From the NCBI GenBank assembly GCA_013400155.1, contig VXBM01000017.1, forward strand, positions 1,808,673 to 1,872,672: a stretch of DNA of 64,000 nt, written 5' to 3'. A program made the translations under genes and the position numbers. Of the stretch, positions 27,024 through 41,320 are shown one piece after another. The first letter of the stretch is position 1; each line of letters starts with the position of its first letter. This stretch comes from Helopsaltes ochotensis (taxonomy: Eukaryota > Chordata > Aves > Passeriformes > Locustellidae). Under the pieces are notes generated by a model. That model ran no database searches and was not told the DNA's origin. It saw only the letters and a list, made by a program, of their open reading frames with translations.

Positions 27024-27578
27024 GTAAGTGTCTGTCTCTGATGCTTCACCAGTGATGCAGGCTCATTGGTGGTTGACTAAGAGTGGAATAAAAAGCATCT
27101 GCATTAGTGTAATTCTCCCTTTCTCTTTTGAGACCTGTGAATACCTCTGGCCTATTTGACAAAAATCCATTGACTGTGTGGTGGGGACAGAGCAGGAAGG
27201 CCCTGGTGCCAGGTGTGTGGGATGGCAAAGAATGTCTGTCCTGTGTTTGGAGACTGATTTTTGTCTCTGAGGCAGCCCAACAGAGGTCAGAGGAAGGCTG
27301 TCCTTCCCAAGCCCAACATACACAAAGCTCAGCAGAGGTGTGGGGGCAATTCCTGTACAGTGTGTCAACGGTGTCTTGTACACTGCTGGTGAAAAGGCAG
27401 CCCAGGGGCTCGGTCATGTGGATATACCAGTGCTGGTGCCATGGTGGTGGAGCTCTGCCCTGGCTCCTCTGTAAGGCAGTTTCCCACACAGGGCCCAGGT
27501 GGGTGGCCATATCCATCCTGCAGCCTTTAACTGCATGAGCATGGGCACTGTAATATCCTTTGTTCTTTTGCACTCCAG
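27024..27578 (+). other. Intron 4 (555 bp)
   Basis: Bounded by gtaagt and gcactccag. A 175-codon antisense frame spans this intron and the flanking exons but looks like none of the families I know. I see no other feature in it. Confidence 0.85.
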
Positions 27579-27644
27579 GGTTACTGGTGGGGAGCTCTTT
27601 GAGGATATCGTTGCTAGAGAATACTACAGTGAAGCAGATGCCAG
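27579..27644 (+). CDS. CAMK2G: CAMK2G exon 5: helix D
   Basis: Sixty-six bases with donor gtaaga. The first base ends Leu92, then VTGGELFEDIVAREYYSEAD follows and the exon ends within Ser114. GGELFEDIV begins the C-lobe helix D. Glu97 in GGELF is the acidic residue that CaM kinases use for basic substrate residues near the active site. REYYSEAD leads to helix E. The length is the standard 66 bp. No substitution relative to vertebrate CaMKII is apparent. Confidence 0.97.
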
Positions 27645-30446
27645 GTAAGATTGTTTCCAGACCCTTCTATGCATGTTCAATGTACATGTGGAATGAGTTT
27701 CCTGACTGCTGATCTGTGTGTGGCTTTGTTCTAACACGCTTGGCCCTTGTCTGGGTAAAACAAATCCTCTTTCTGCTATTAGCATGAAATTATTGTCACC
27801 AGCCATCCTGACTCAGTACAGCTCTAGCCCTTGCCCACTTCCAGACATTGCTGTCTCTGCCACTTGCAGATGCTGTGCTCTTTGCTAGGAGAGCCACTGC
27901 CAGCAGCTTTGTCTACCTGGCCTTTTTGGTGGGTGGTCACAGTGTGTCCTTACTGAGCAAACATAAAGGAGAGCTGTGAGGGTGCTGCCTGCTTGGCCTT
28001 TTTCTTATAGCAGGGTTTCCAGTGATGTGCCACTGCTGTTGGGCAGATACATTCAATTTGCCTGTGTCTAGGTAGTGGTTTACAGGGCAGTGAGGAGAGG
28101 GGGCTTTGAAGGTTGTGTTTCTGTGGAAGCCCTCTCTGACTGTCAGCTGGTCAGTGTGGTGATAGAAGGCACAATGTGAGAGAGCAACCTTCGTATTTTA
28201 ATGCTACAAGATTTAGAGTTATGCCCTTCTGTTCCTGAATATGTCCCCTCTCTCCCACGTGTGAGTTTCCTGAAGTGGCACATGCTTGTCCCTGTTTATA
28301 CAGGGTGGACGTTATGTACAGCAGTAACTGAGGGTGTTGTCTGACCCATCCATCTGCTGGACATGCAACATCTGGAATCAAAGCCGGGATTAGGCCACTC
28401 CTGTTCTGCTTTCGTATGGCCTGGCCCAGTGGTGACATTTTACCCTGCTTATTCTGCAGTCATGTTCTTATTCCGTACTAACCCCTGCTGAAGCAGAAAT
28501 CAGGGGAGCCTTGAGAAGAGAGGAGTAAGAAGGAAGTAGTGGGTACTGTGGTAGGTTGAGCTTGGTAGGCTGTACTTTGAGGAAGATAATACTGAGTGCA
28601 AGGAAGGAAAGAGAGCACGACCTAGGGTGTTGGTGTAGGTACTGCTGATGGAGTCTGCAGGCACTTACTTGCTTTCCCTGTAGTTCACTTACAGCCTTTA
28701 TCTTCTGGGCATTGCAGGCTTTCAAATGAGGCACCGCTCTGCATGCTCTGCCAGGAGCCATCTGTTGATTGGGAAGGCCAGTGAACTCATCAACTCTGCT
28801 GGGCAGAGAGGTCTGAGAGCCCCACAGATGTTTTTGGTGGGGTGTTCAGATCTTGTAGGCACAGCATCTCAGATGGCTACACAGTCAATCATGCCACTGT
28901 GCCTTGAAGTTGGGAAGTTTTGAGGTTATCAATCATAGTCCTTCCCGTTTGTTTTGCCAGTGCCTGTTCCCTGAAGTGCTCAAAAGCTGTCAGTGACTGA
29001 CGCTGCTCAGGAAAATTGTGGCAGGGTTAGGGGAAAAGGAGGATTGTCTGTTGCTCTGTGAGCCCTCCTTAGGGTGCTCAGCCCTCTGACTGTCAGCTGG
29101 TCAGGTCTCCAAGTGCCCACAAGATGACAAAGTGAAACTCCTCCCTTTCTCTCCCCATGCTGTGCTGAATTCCAGAGCAGTCTGAGAGAGCAAGGGAGCG
29201 AGGTCTGTGCCAATCTGCCGTGTTTGGCTCGCCTGGGACACCTCACACTTTTGCCATTTTTGGCCAGAAAATCTCTCTCGCTCAGACTCAGCTCTGTTCT
29301 AATTATACATTTTTGTTTTGGGAGCAGGGAGATTTTCATGGATTCCGACCATGAGGATCGTACTGCCAGCTCCAGAGGGGTGGAGGTAGCAAATACACAG
29401 TGCTGCACCTTCTCTCCTCTTCCTCTCCTTACCCTCTTCCCATCTTTTCCTGTAGCCTTTTTTCCTTCCCTCAAATATTTCACTCATTTCAAATTTGTTC
29501 CTCTGACATTTGTAGAAGTCAGCGAAGGGTCTGAGAGATCCTACAGCGAGGACATAGACCTCTCTGAGTTGTCCACATCTGCATGCTTACTGCCCAGCCA
29601 TAGTTGTCAAAATCTGTATTCCATTCCACATTCACCCTTGGGAGCCAAGTAAATGTTTAGTGCAGGAGATGGTCCAACTTGGAATCTCACCCAAGGGTGG
29701 ATTGTGCTGTCGTTATGCGACAGGTGTAAATAACATCTTGTTTTTGTCCCTGTGGTTTACAGCAGTGGGAATGGCAGAGACAGGGTTTTCTGTGAGCTGG
29801 GGGAGTGCAGAACGCTGCACTTAGCGGAATGAGTCTGCTTTTCAGATTACTAACCCCTTAAGTGGGATCTGTACTTAAAAGGCACCCAGCAAGCGGGTGT
29901 GTGTGCACATTGTGTATATAAAGTGCTTGAGATGCTGCTCTGAAAGCTCTGCAAACTGGCAGGCGCCCAGGCGTCGTCATCCTGCGTATGCTGGGGGAGG
30001 CTGCTGCTCTCTCAAAGTTTATTCTTTGCTCAGGACTAGCCCAGTGGAATGTTTCCTGGAGCAATTTGGTCTTGCTTGCACAATTTCAGCTGCTGTTTGA
30101 AGATACAGGATGCCTTGGTTGTTCTGTGTGGGGTGGGCACTGTTGGCTGAAGGAACAAGTGAGAGGCTTAGTATGATGGGGAGGGAAGGAAGGAAATGAT
30201 GGGAGGTAGGAGAGAGGCTTTGTGGTCATGCTACAGAAAGGATGTTTGGCATCCTGTTGCTGGGGGGGCTGGGGTTGTTCAGCTGTGATGGTGCTTAGCT
30301 GTGGCATCCAGTGGTCATGATGAAGAGATTCAGCATGAGATCTTGAATGCCTCCTAGTACAAATATAAAAGTTTGGGAAATAGTTCTGGGATGAGACGTT
30401 AAATGTGTGTGCATAACTTTGTGTGTCTCTTCGTTTTATCTTGCAG
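27645..30446 (+). other. Intron 5 (2.8 kb)
   Basis: Starts gtaaga and ends atcttgcag. A long pyrimidine-rich stretch (about 29402-29475), interrupted by a few purines, lies within a 142-codon frame of no recognisable family. No repeat element or RNA gene is evident. Confidence 0.8.
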
Positions 30447-30519
30447 CCACTGTATTCATCAGATACTGGAGAGTGTGAATCACATTCACCAGCATGATAT
30501 CGTGCACAGGGACTTGAAG
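30447..30519 (+). CDS. CAMK2G: CAMK2G exon 6: catalytic loop (HRDLK)
   Basis: Seventy-three bases between atcttgcag and gtaatg. Ser114 is completed, then [20 protein letters not shown] and RDLK follow. The exon ends exactly after Lys138 (phase 0). HRDLK is the catalytic loop: Asp136 is the catalytic base and Lys138 contacts the ATP gamma-phosphate. Both are intact, so an active kinase is encoded. [16 protein letters not shown] is helix E, conserved in all four CaMKII paralogues. The length is the canonical 73 bp. Confidence 0.98.
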
Positions 30520-33500
30520 GTAATGCTTCCTCTGTGCTGTGGTCTGAGGAGAGCAGCCAGGGGATCATTTGAAGAGGCAAGACAGGAATATTGTGTTGCC
30601 AGCTGGCAGGGATTTTCGTGTGGGGTTTTTTTGGGTTTGGTTTTTGTTTTTCACTTGAACTGGATTCAGGGGTTCCTGAAGCACAAATTTGCTTCTTCAG
30701 AGTTTTCCAGATTGCTAGAGGGTGTGCCGAACTCCCAAGGAAGTTTTCAGTTTTTGTGAACCTTGCCAGCTCTCAGCCTCTCTGAGGCAGCTCCAGGATG
30801 GAGTAGTTGTGAATCTTGGAAAGAACTATACTTCCAGAGAAATTTGGGTAGGATTCATTATAATGAAGGACACTTTCTAGTTTGTGATTGAAGGGATCTC
30901 TAGAGACCTGGAGCAATCTTTGTTCAATCTGCCAGGATGAGTTTGTCTGCACAGAACATGTGTATTTTTATTCTGCAGTGTTGCCAAACACATGCCACTG
31001 CGCTAGGGCAGAGATGTTCAACAAGAATTATTTTCTGTTATTTCTTTCCTTTCTCATCAGTAGAAGCACTTTTAATCTAAAACCAAAACTGCTGGCCAGT
31101 TGAAGACTGGATGAATCAATCATTTGACGCTTTGTAACACATTTCTAGCACCTACACCTCCGCAGTGGAGTCACCTAAACTTCCCACACTGGGCAGCTGT
31201 GCTGGGAGCTGGGCAGGCTCCAGAATGAAGAGATTTGTGCACGAAAGTCTCTGTGCCCTGGAGCCTTCTCTGTCTAAAGTGGGAATGGTGATGGTCACCA
31301 ACAGTCCAGTTAAATTAATGCAGGATGACACCTGCTACTAGTGTTGGTTTGGGCTTGTTAAACAATGTACAAGGGGTAAAATAGAAAAATATTTACAGAG
31401 AGCAAGGTAAGCTTGTAAGCTTGGTTCCTCTGGTGTTTTAATCTAGTGGAGAGCCCCTTGTGTTTCTGACAAACTCCCATGCAACACTTTTGACCTTCTG
31501 ATTCACTATACTGTGAAAAAATGCAAATAATCTACTGTGGGCTATGGCTGCTCCTGATTAGACCCAACACCAGCTCCTGAAAAAGCAGTATCCAGGAGGC
31601 ACTACTGCCCAAAATTAGGGGGTCTGTGAAAATCAATAATGTTTTCCTTGTCTTCAAATATAATCTGGTCTCCTTCCAAAAGTTTTGTTTGTAGGAAAGC
31701 GAGCAACTTGTTCAGAATTTATCAGCTGCTAGACACTCCCTGCTGTAGTTAATACGTTTCTTCTGTTGCTTGCTCTGATTGACTGAAACTATCCAGACCT
31801 GAGGAGTAACCATTCCTTTTAGCAATGAAAATTCCTGTGCTTTGTATTTAATATTTAGCTCCTTTCCAAAAGCTTGGCCTTTGGGCTCAGTGTGTAATAA
31901 CTGCAGAGTCTGTTTCAAACAGAGTTTTGTCTTTTGCACCTCACTCTCATAAGCCTGTCTTTTGGCTAACATGCTATTAAAGAATGTCAAATACTGAGCC
32001 CCATAGGGGCTGTAAGAAATTAGGGAGTGCATTCACATCCTCACCAAAAAGTATGTGAAACCTGAGACAACCCATATGTTGGCAAACATGCACATGGATA
32101 AGCACAATTAGCCTTAAGGTGTTTGCTTCTAAAATAGAGCTACAAAGTGCTTAACTAGCACAAGTCTATCTTAAATGTTGCTCTTCCTTAGTCAAACTAT
32201 GCCCAGGTGTGATCTGGAGTTGGGAGGGATTTTCAGAAGATTTCATTCATCTTCTGCTTTAGGGTCTTGTTTACAGTGGTGAATTTTCATTAGTGTAGCT
32301 TGATTACTGCAATCTTTTCTTCTTGCCATATAGTGAAGAGCCAGTGGCATCCAAATGTATTGAGACCCAGTTGTCCTTCCTTCCATGCTGCTTATGGCGA
32401 GGACTGTATTGAGGAAGGCTTTTCTCCTTTTATTCAAAGCACAAGTAGGCACATGCCCCGTACTTCAAGACAGATGGGTGAGCAAAACATCTTGTGTCTG
32501 TCAGGCAGAACAGAACAGGGGTAAAGAGTTGCTATGGGGTGAAAATAATGAGCAGGCTGAAAAAAAGACCATTATCAGATTTGTGAAACTGAGACAAGCT
32601 CCTGTTTCTGAATTTCCAGGCTTCCATCCTGCTCAGTTCAAAAATCAACTTGATATGAATTGCACAAAAGATGACAAGGGGATAGAATGCTATCCATGTT
32701 TGACCTGCCTATCTTCAAGTTAATTTTCCTGCAAAGCTGTAATAGCCATCACCTTAAAGGCTTTGGGGTTTCAAGGGGTTCCAAGTAACTAGCTGCCCTG
32801 GTGCTTCAGAGGAAGCTGCCAATTCTCAGTCTAGTTTTTGGAGTTGTGTAAAGCCTGCTGCTGAAGTCCTTTGCTAGAACACAACAGAATTATGGTTTGA
32901 GTGAGATGCACTCAAGGTGGAAATGTGAGGGTCAAAAGTCTGTCTCCCTTTCCTGGCACACAGAAAAAGTGACATGGCTACTTCATGTATAGGTGATGGC
33001 AGCAGTAGCAAGACAGGATATTTTATGCTGCTGTAAATGTGTAGCATGAAAAAATTGCTTACAAGAATAACTCACTGCTGTGCTGCTTATGCCAGTTTGA
33101 GGTTGAGACTTTTTCTGTAAGGGATGAAAACTACTGCCTAGCCAGATGATGCCTTCCCACATTACAACAGTGTGTTTGGCAGCCCTTATTAGCATCACAT
33201 TTACTTTTTCAGTGCCTTGGGGACTGTCTAATGTTCAAGGGGAGAAACATCACTGCAGATTGTATCTCCTGCATTGTCCCTCCCTTCTTCCCTCCCTCCC
33301 CTTCCCCCTCCCCCCAGTTATCCTCTTTGAGGAGGGCAGAATCGAATTTTGGCTTAAGTGCTGCAGGAACTGTACTGCCAGTGCCCTCTGGTGTCAGCAT
33401 GTAATGTATGGGCTGGGTTGGAAGAGGCTCTGGCTCCCACAGAGGAGTCAGTGGATTTGTGTTAGACTTGACAATTTTCTGCCACGCTAGGTCAAGGCCT

Positions 33501-33656
33501 TTCATTGCTGTTGCTGTGTCTTCACCTGAACAGGTTTAGCACTGCATGCTAAATTCAGTCAGCAGGTGCAATTTAGTGATGTGGATACTAGGTGAGAGGC
33601 TTTAACAAGCACGTCAGTCTTTCATTCTTACTCTCTTCTTTCTTTCTTCTCCTCAG
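30520..33656 (+). other. Intron 6 (3.1 kb)
   Basis: Starts gtaatg and ends ttctcctcag. It contains a nearly pure C/T tract ending in AG (33277-33317) that looks like an unused splice acceptor about 340 bp before exon 7. I see nothing else of note. Confidence 0.8.
33277..33317 (+). other. 41-nt polypyrimidine tract ending in AG
   Basis: Apart from the terminal AG the stretch is all C and T, mostly cct and ccc runs. It is a better textbook acceptor than several real ones in the gene. No matching short exon with a family protein sequence follows, so it is either a decoy site, a poly(C)-binding-protein site or a polypurine-polypyrimidine tract. Confidence 0.7.
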
Positions 33657-33759
33657 CCTGAGAATTTACTACTAGCGAGTAAATGTAAGGGTGCTGCTGT
33701 CAAACTGGCCGACTTCGGACTGGCTATAGAAGTCCAGGGAGAACAGCAGGCCTGGTTTG
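33657..33759 (+). CDS. CAMK2G: CAMK2G exon 7: DFG and activation segment start
   Basis: One hundred and three bases between ttctcctcag and gtaaga. The product begins PENLLLASKCKGAAVKLADF and continues GLAIEVQGEQQAWF, with the last base starting Gly173. PEN completes the catalytic loop (Asn141 binds metal). LADFGLA carries the magnesium-binding Asp157. EVQGEQQAWFG is the CaMKII activation segment, which lacks an activation-loop phosphothreonine; consistent with this, CaMKII is switched on by release of the autoinhibitory helix. The length is the usual 103 bp. Confidence 0.98.
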
Positions 33760-34627
33760 GTAAGACTGTTCGAGCTTTCCCAGCTTTGCTCCCCTGTTTT
33801 CTGGTGGCTGGTTGAGTTGCATCCTCCTGAGTATTTTCTCTCAGCTCTACCAGCACACTTCTCTGTATTTGGCTGTTTCTTTTTAAAGCATGACAGCCTC
33901 TGGGTTTTAGGCACAAAACTAAGTGGAATAGAGGAAAAACCCATAAATAAAGTCAGAAAAAAATGGCTGTCTGTTTCTCTGTTTTTCTTCTCAGTTTATA
34001 GTAGATGTTAGTGTCAGAGATGAATGCAGCTGCTAAGTTTAAACCCTGATCTGAACTTTCCTACTGCTCAGAAGTGTAGACATCTGGAATTTTGTTTGGT
34101 CATTTACAGAAATGCATTTGACCTAGCCTTCCTCAGGCACATTTGGATCTGACCTTATCTTTGTTTAGCTAAAACATAATTAGAAATGAGATCTTTTTGG
34201 GCTAAAAATCAGCTCTGAGACTGCAATGCTGCAGGGATTCTGGAAAAATGACTTCTCCTGGTCTCCCCATACCACTCAGCAATCGGATGTGTTCCATCTG
34301 TCTTGTGTTTTCAAACTCCAAGCCATTATATGTAACAATGATACAAGACCTGGCGTACAAGTTTGTGCCCAGCTGGTTGACATGGTCCCTCTTACTTGTC
34401 TTTCTTGCAATACACAGGCACTGGATCCCATCTGATTTTCTGCTTTGTTTTGGGGGGTTTTGCCTCTTTTTATTGGTTTACCAAGAGACAGCTCTAGCAA
34501 ATATGAGATAAAGGGTGGGAGAGACGGATTTTCGAATTTGTTAGTTACCGCTAGTGGATTTTGTGATATGGCAAGATCTCTTCTGCTTGAGTCCTGTAAG
34601 TATTTCATGTCATCCATTTTCTGGCAG
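33760..34627 (+). other. Intron 7 (868 bp)
   Basis: Starts gtaaga and ends attttctggcag. No repeat or internal exon is recognised. Short open frames are present on both strands. Confidence 0.85.
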
Positions 34628-34711
34628 GGTTTGCTGGTACTCCAGGCTACCTCTCCCCTGAAGTCTTAAGGAAAGATCCATATGGAAAACCAGTGGATAT
34701 ATGGGCATGTG
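34628..34711 (+). CDS. CAMK2G: CAMK2G exon 8: P+1 loop and SPE motif
   Basis: Eighty-four bases, acceptor tctggcag, donor gtaaga. Gly173 is completed, then FAGTPGYLSPEVLRKDPYGK and PVDIWACG follow, ending one base into Gly201. GTPGYLSPE forms the P+1 loop, with the SPE version of the kinase APE motif; Glu184 makes the structural salt bridge to a C-lobe arginine. VDIWACG starts helix F, with Asp196 anchoring the catalytic loop. All residues are intact. The length is canonical. Confidence 0.98.
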
Positions 34712-38238
<3,527 letters not shown>

Positions 38239-38361
38239 TTCCCATCACCTGAATGGGACACTGTGACTCCCGAAGCCAAGAATTTGATCAACCAGATGCT
38301 GACGATAAACCCAGCAAAGCGCATCACAGCTGACCAGGCTCTCAAACACCCATGGGTTTGT
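38239..38361 (+). CDS. CAMK2G: CAMK2G exon 10: end of kinase C-lobe
   Basis: One hundred and twenty-three bases in phase 0-0 with donor gtaagt. The product begins [20 protein letters not shown] and continues [21 protein letters not shown] (residues 233-273). It contains helices H and [20 protein letters not shown] is the conserved motif that ends a protein kinase domain, including the structural Arg in PAKR that pairs with Glu184 of the SPE motif. After WVC the autoinhibitory segment begins in exon 11. There are no changes at conserved positions. Confidence 0.98.
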
Positions 38362-40539
38362 GTAAGTGTTCTCCTTATTACCTGATTTGTGGTTTACCTT
38401 GAATGGATGTGTCAGGAAGACTTGAAGTATATTTCAGATATTTCAGATTATGATTTTTGTTTTTTTGGATACTGACCTTCAACAAGCCAACTTTGTCAGG
38501 CTGTGGTGTTTTTATTGCACCAGTAGTAAAAGAAATTCCCTTATTCTTTTAGAATTTTATCAGTGTCCATAGTTTCTGGTTTTTTTCCACATCTTGTCCA
38601 GTCCATAGCATCCCAAAATGTCAAATGGAGTTTGACATCAGACAAAAATTTTAGGACCACTTTGTTCTTCATCTCTGCTTCAGTTTATGGCATAGCATCT
38701 TCGCAATATTTGGGACATTTCTGCAATGCTGCAGCTTAACTGCCTGTAAACTTGAAATCAGGAAAAAATCTTTTGCAGTTCTGTGTGTGTAATTTCTGCC
38801 TTGCCAGACCTCACACATAAGTATTTTTCATCCCTTGCAAAGTTGGCAAGGAAATCCCAGCACACAGCTGGATGTGGGTAATACCACAGCATACTTCTGG
38901 GATGGGTCTTGTGTGCTCCTTCGCTCGTTAGCTCTTGAGAAACTGTGGTGGTGCTGTCTTTATACCACAAATCAACAGATAGAAATTTAAAGTTACTTAT
39001 GTGAACATCTGTCTGGCAGGAGAACTGTAAAATGATGCATGTTCCTTGGAAGTCAAAACTTCACACTAGCTGAGACTGCATCTCTTTTTTATTATTTTTT
39101 TTTCCCCTCCTTGCATACTTGTAATCAATTGCAGTTCCTGTGTATTTTTGCTTTCCAATGCCTGTAGCCAAAGTTGTATTATGATAGCCCTGTGGCAACT
39201 TTCCTTCTCTGAGCTAGGGAGAGTCTGATTTCACTACCCAGCCATGTCAGCCTCTCACTGAAACTGCCTCCTGTTGAGTCTCGTTTCCTTTTGCTTTCCA
39301 GTCCCTGTGTGCACAACGTGTTTCCTTTCTAGATATGTATAGCTCCTCTAAAGTAAATGTTGTAGGAAATCTAAAAAAGTTTAATAGTTCATCTGAGACA
39401 CTGAGTGTCTTAGCATCACTGAACTTCTGAAGTGTATATCCTGATTGTTGTAAGAGCACATTGAACAACCAGACATCATTGTCTCTCCTGAAGAGGCTGG
39501 AGGAACAATGACCACCAGAGCTGTTTGAGGACACTTTGGCTACATTCTCCCCATACACTGCCATGTGTACTGCAATAGGTGACCACCTTTGACAATAGGA
39601 TCAAAGCAGAGACTTCCCATGAAACTAGCTGAATATAGGCACAATTTACAGTTCTTTTGGGTATTGCAGAATTTTTTCCAAGCAAGAGAAAGTTAGTGGA
39701 AGCTTCGTTCACATTTATCTGCCAGGTTAGAAATTCACCCACTGTCCTCATAAAGGAAATTCAGGCTTGTGGTTCTATGCAAGAGCAACAGCTACTTTGG
39801 CATTAGTCACTGGCTTCCTCATGTGCTCTAAATTCTTGGCAGTGTCAGTCTCTGATTTCCTCTTGTGGTCTTAATGGCTGCAACACTTCTGGGAAGTTGT
39901 CTTTTTGCAGTTGATGGGATCCCAGTGTGCTGTGGATGACAGACATGCATCACTGCATATAGGTTATGCTCATTTTTTTGTATTGGTACAATAGAAATAT
40001 ATGATCTTTTCTCTACATGATTCTTTTCTGAGAATCTGTTTCTGCAATACTGATACAAAGATGCCAAGGCCTCTGCTAGTCAAACTTTTATATTCAGGGG
40101 GTTGCCATGTACAGGAAGGCTGCTGCTCACAAATAGTCCCTTACTGCTTGAAATTTCTCTTTCAAGCTGTAACTAATGAAGCCCAGGTCTTTTCTGTAGT
40201 GCCTCCAACTGGGTTCTCCATGGGTATGCTTGTTCATTTTGCTTTATCTTCATACTGTCTTAAATCTTACGAAAGATTAAATCCCTGAAAAGGCAGGGAG
40301 CCCTGATTCTCACATGTACCTCAATCATCAATTTCTTTCCTGTCATAGCCCACCTTGGTTTAATGTGTCTTGATGGAAGTTCTCAGGTTATGAACCAGTT
40401 GCAGTGTGTTGCAGCCATGCAGCAGTGAGAGGCTTGGCCGTGTCAGCCTGAATGTCTTGATTGTGTGCGAGTGCAATGAACTTCCCTGACTGATTTGGTA
40501 TGGGTATGTTCTTGATCTTCTGCTGTTCCTGTTTTTCAG
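38362..40539 (+). other. Intron 10 (2.2 kb)
   Basis: Starts gtaagt and ends ctgtttttcag. No repeat family or internal exon is recognised. Several antisense open frames of up to 105 codons near 39.2-39.8 kb have no recognisable content. Confidence 0.8.
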
Positions 40540-40623
40540 CAACGATCCACTGTCGCATCGATGATGCACAGACAGGAGACTGTGGAATGCTTGAGAAAGT
40601 TCAATGCTAGAAGAAAACTAAAG
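40540..40623 (+). CDS. CAMK2G: CAMK2G exon 11: autoinhibitory helix, Thr287
   Basis: Eighty-four bases, phase 0-0, donor gtaagt. The product [20 protein letters not shown] plus FNARRKLK (residues 274-301) is the regulatory segment. HRQETVE contains Thr287, whose trans-autophosphorylation gives Ca2+-independent activity. Ser280 is the position linked to O-GlcNAc, and Met281-Met282 are the oxidation-sensitive pair. [11 protein letters not shown] is the basic first half of the calmodulin-binding site. VECLRKF, with Arg292, is diagnostic for gamma; the other paralogues have LKKF here. All regulatory residues are intact. Confidence 0.98.
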
Positions 40624-41277
40624 GTAAGTACGTCTTAATTTGCCTTAAGTTTGTTTTTAGATCTCTGAATTTGAGGTTAGTGCCTTCCTAGCAACAATAC
40701 TTTTTTTCATGACTTGTACAGTGTTTGAGAAATACCTTATGTGATCCTCCAGTACAAGGCACTGAAGCAGTGTACTGAGGAGCTGGGTAGTTTCTTTCTC
40801 CAAGCTCTAAACTTCCCATACCTCTTCTGCTACATATTCACCCCTTCTACTTTCTGCCAGTGAGTTGAAACAGAGCAGCTAGTTCTGGGACTTTTAGTTC
40901 TGAACACTCCACAACTTCCAGTACTAGTGTTAGCCGTTGCCTGCAGCTGGGGCAAAGCCTCTGGCCTGTGCACAAAGCAGCTCTCTGCTGTGTGAAATCT
41001 AGGAAGCAGTGATATGTTTAGTTCTTAGTGCCATTTCGATTTCCTAGGCTATCCCGCCTGGCATGTAGCTGCTGCTTTAGAAAGGCAGGACTGTGAGTGG
41101 TCCCGTGTCAGGCCTACCAGCCACACGTGGGAATCCTGGATACACCAGGGTTCTTCAGGGTAGCAGTGGGTGTACCTCTGCATTGACATTCACTTGATGA
41201 ATTGTGTTCTCCATGGGTCAGCCCAGCCCCTTTCTCAAATGGCACTTTCTGTTATCCCTGCTTTGTCTTCCCCACAG
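40624..41277 (+). other. Intron 11 (654 bp)
   Basis: Starts gtaagt and ends tcttccccacag. No other feature is seen. Confidence 0.85.
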
Positions 41278-41320
41278 GGTGCAATCCTCACAACGATGCT
41301 TGTGTCTCGGAATTTTTCAG
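41278..41320 (+). CDS. CAMK2G: CAMK2G exon 12: calmodulin-binding site, Thr306/Thr307
   Basis: Forty-three bases between tccccacag and gtgagt. The product is GAILTTMLVSRNFS (302-315), with the last base starting Ala316. It completes the calmodulin-binding helix. Thr306 and Thr307 are the inhibitory autophosphorylation sites that block calmodulin rebinding. VSRNFS replaces the ATRNFS of alpha, beta and delta and is the second gamma signature. The exon marks the end of the conserved core; the variable linker starts with the next one. Confidence 0.98.

Noticed and set aside
27046..27573. 175-codon antisense open frame across intron 4
   Set aside because: No recognisable domain and mostly intronic. 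It has no sign of its own splice or promoter signals, so a chance frame is more likely.
29007..29483. 158-codon antisense and 142-codon sense frames in intron 5
   Set aside because: They overlap each other in a simple pyrimidine-rich region and show no domain.
30086..30580. 164-codon antisense frame overlapping exon 6
   Set aside because: It is the reverse shadow of a conserved kinase exon plus intron; the + strand coding explains the conservation.
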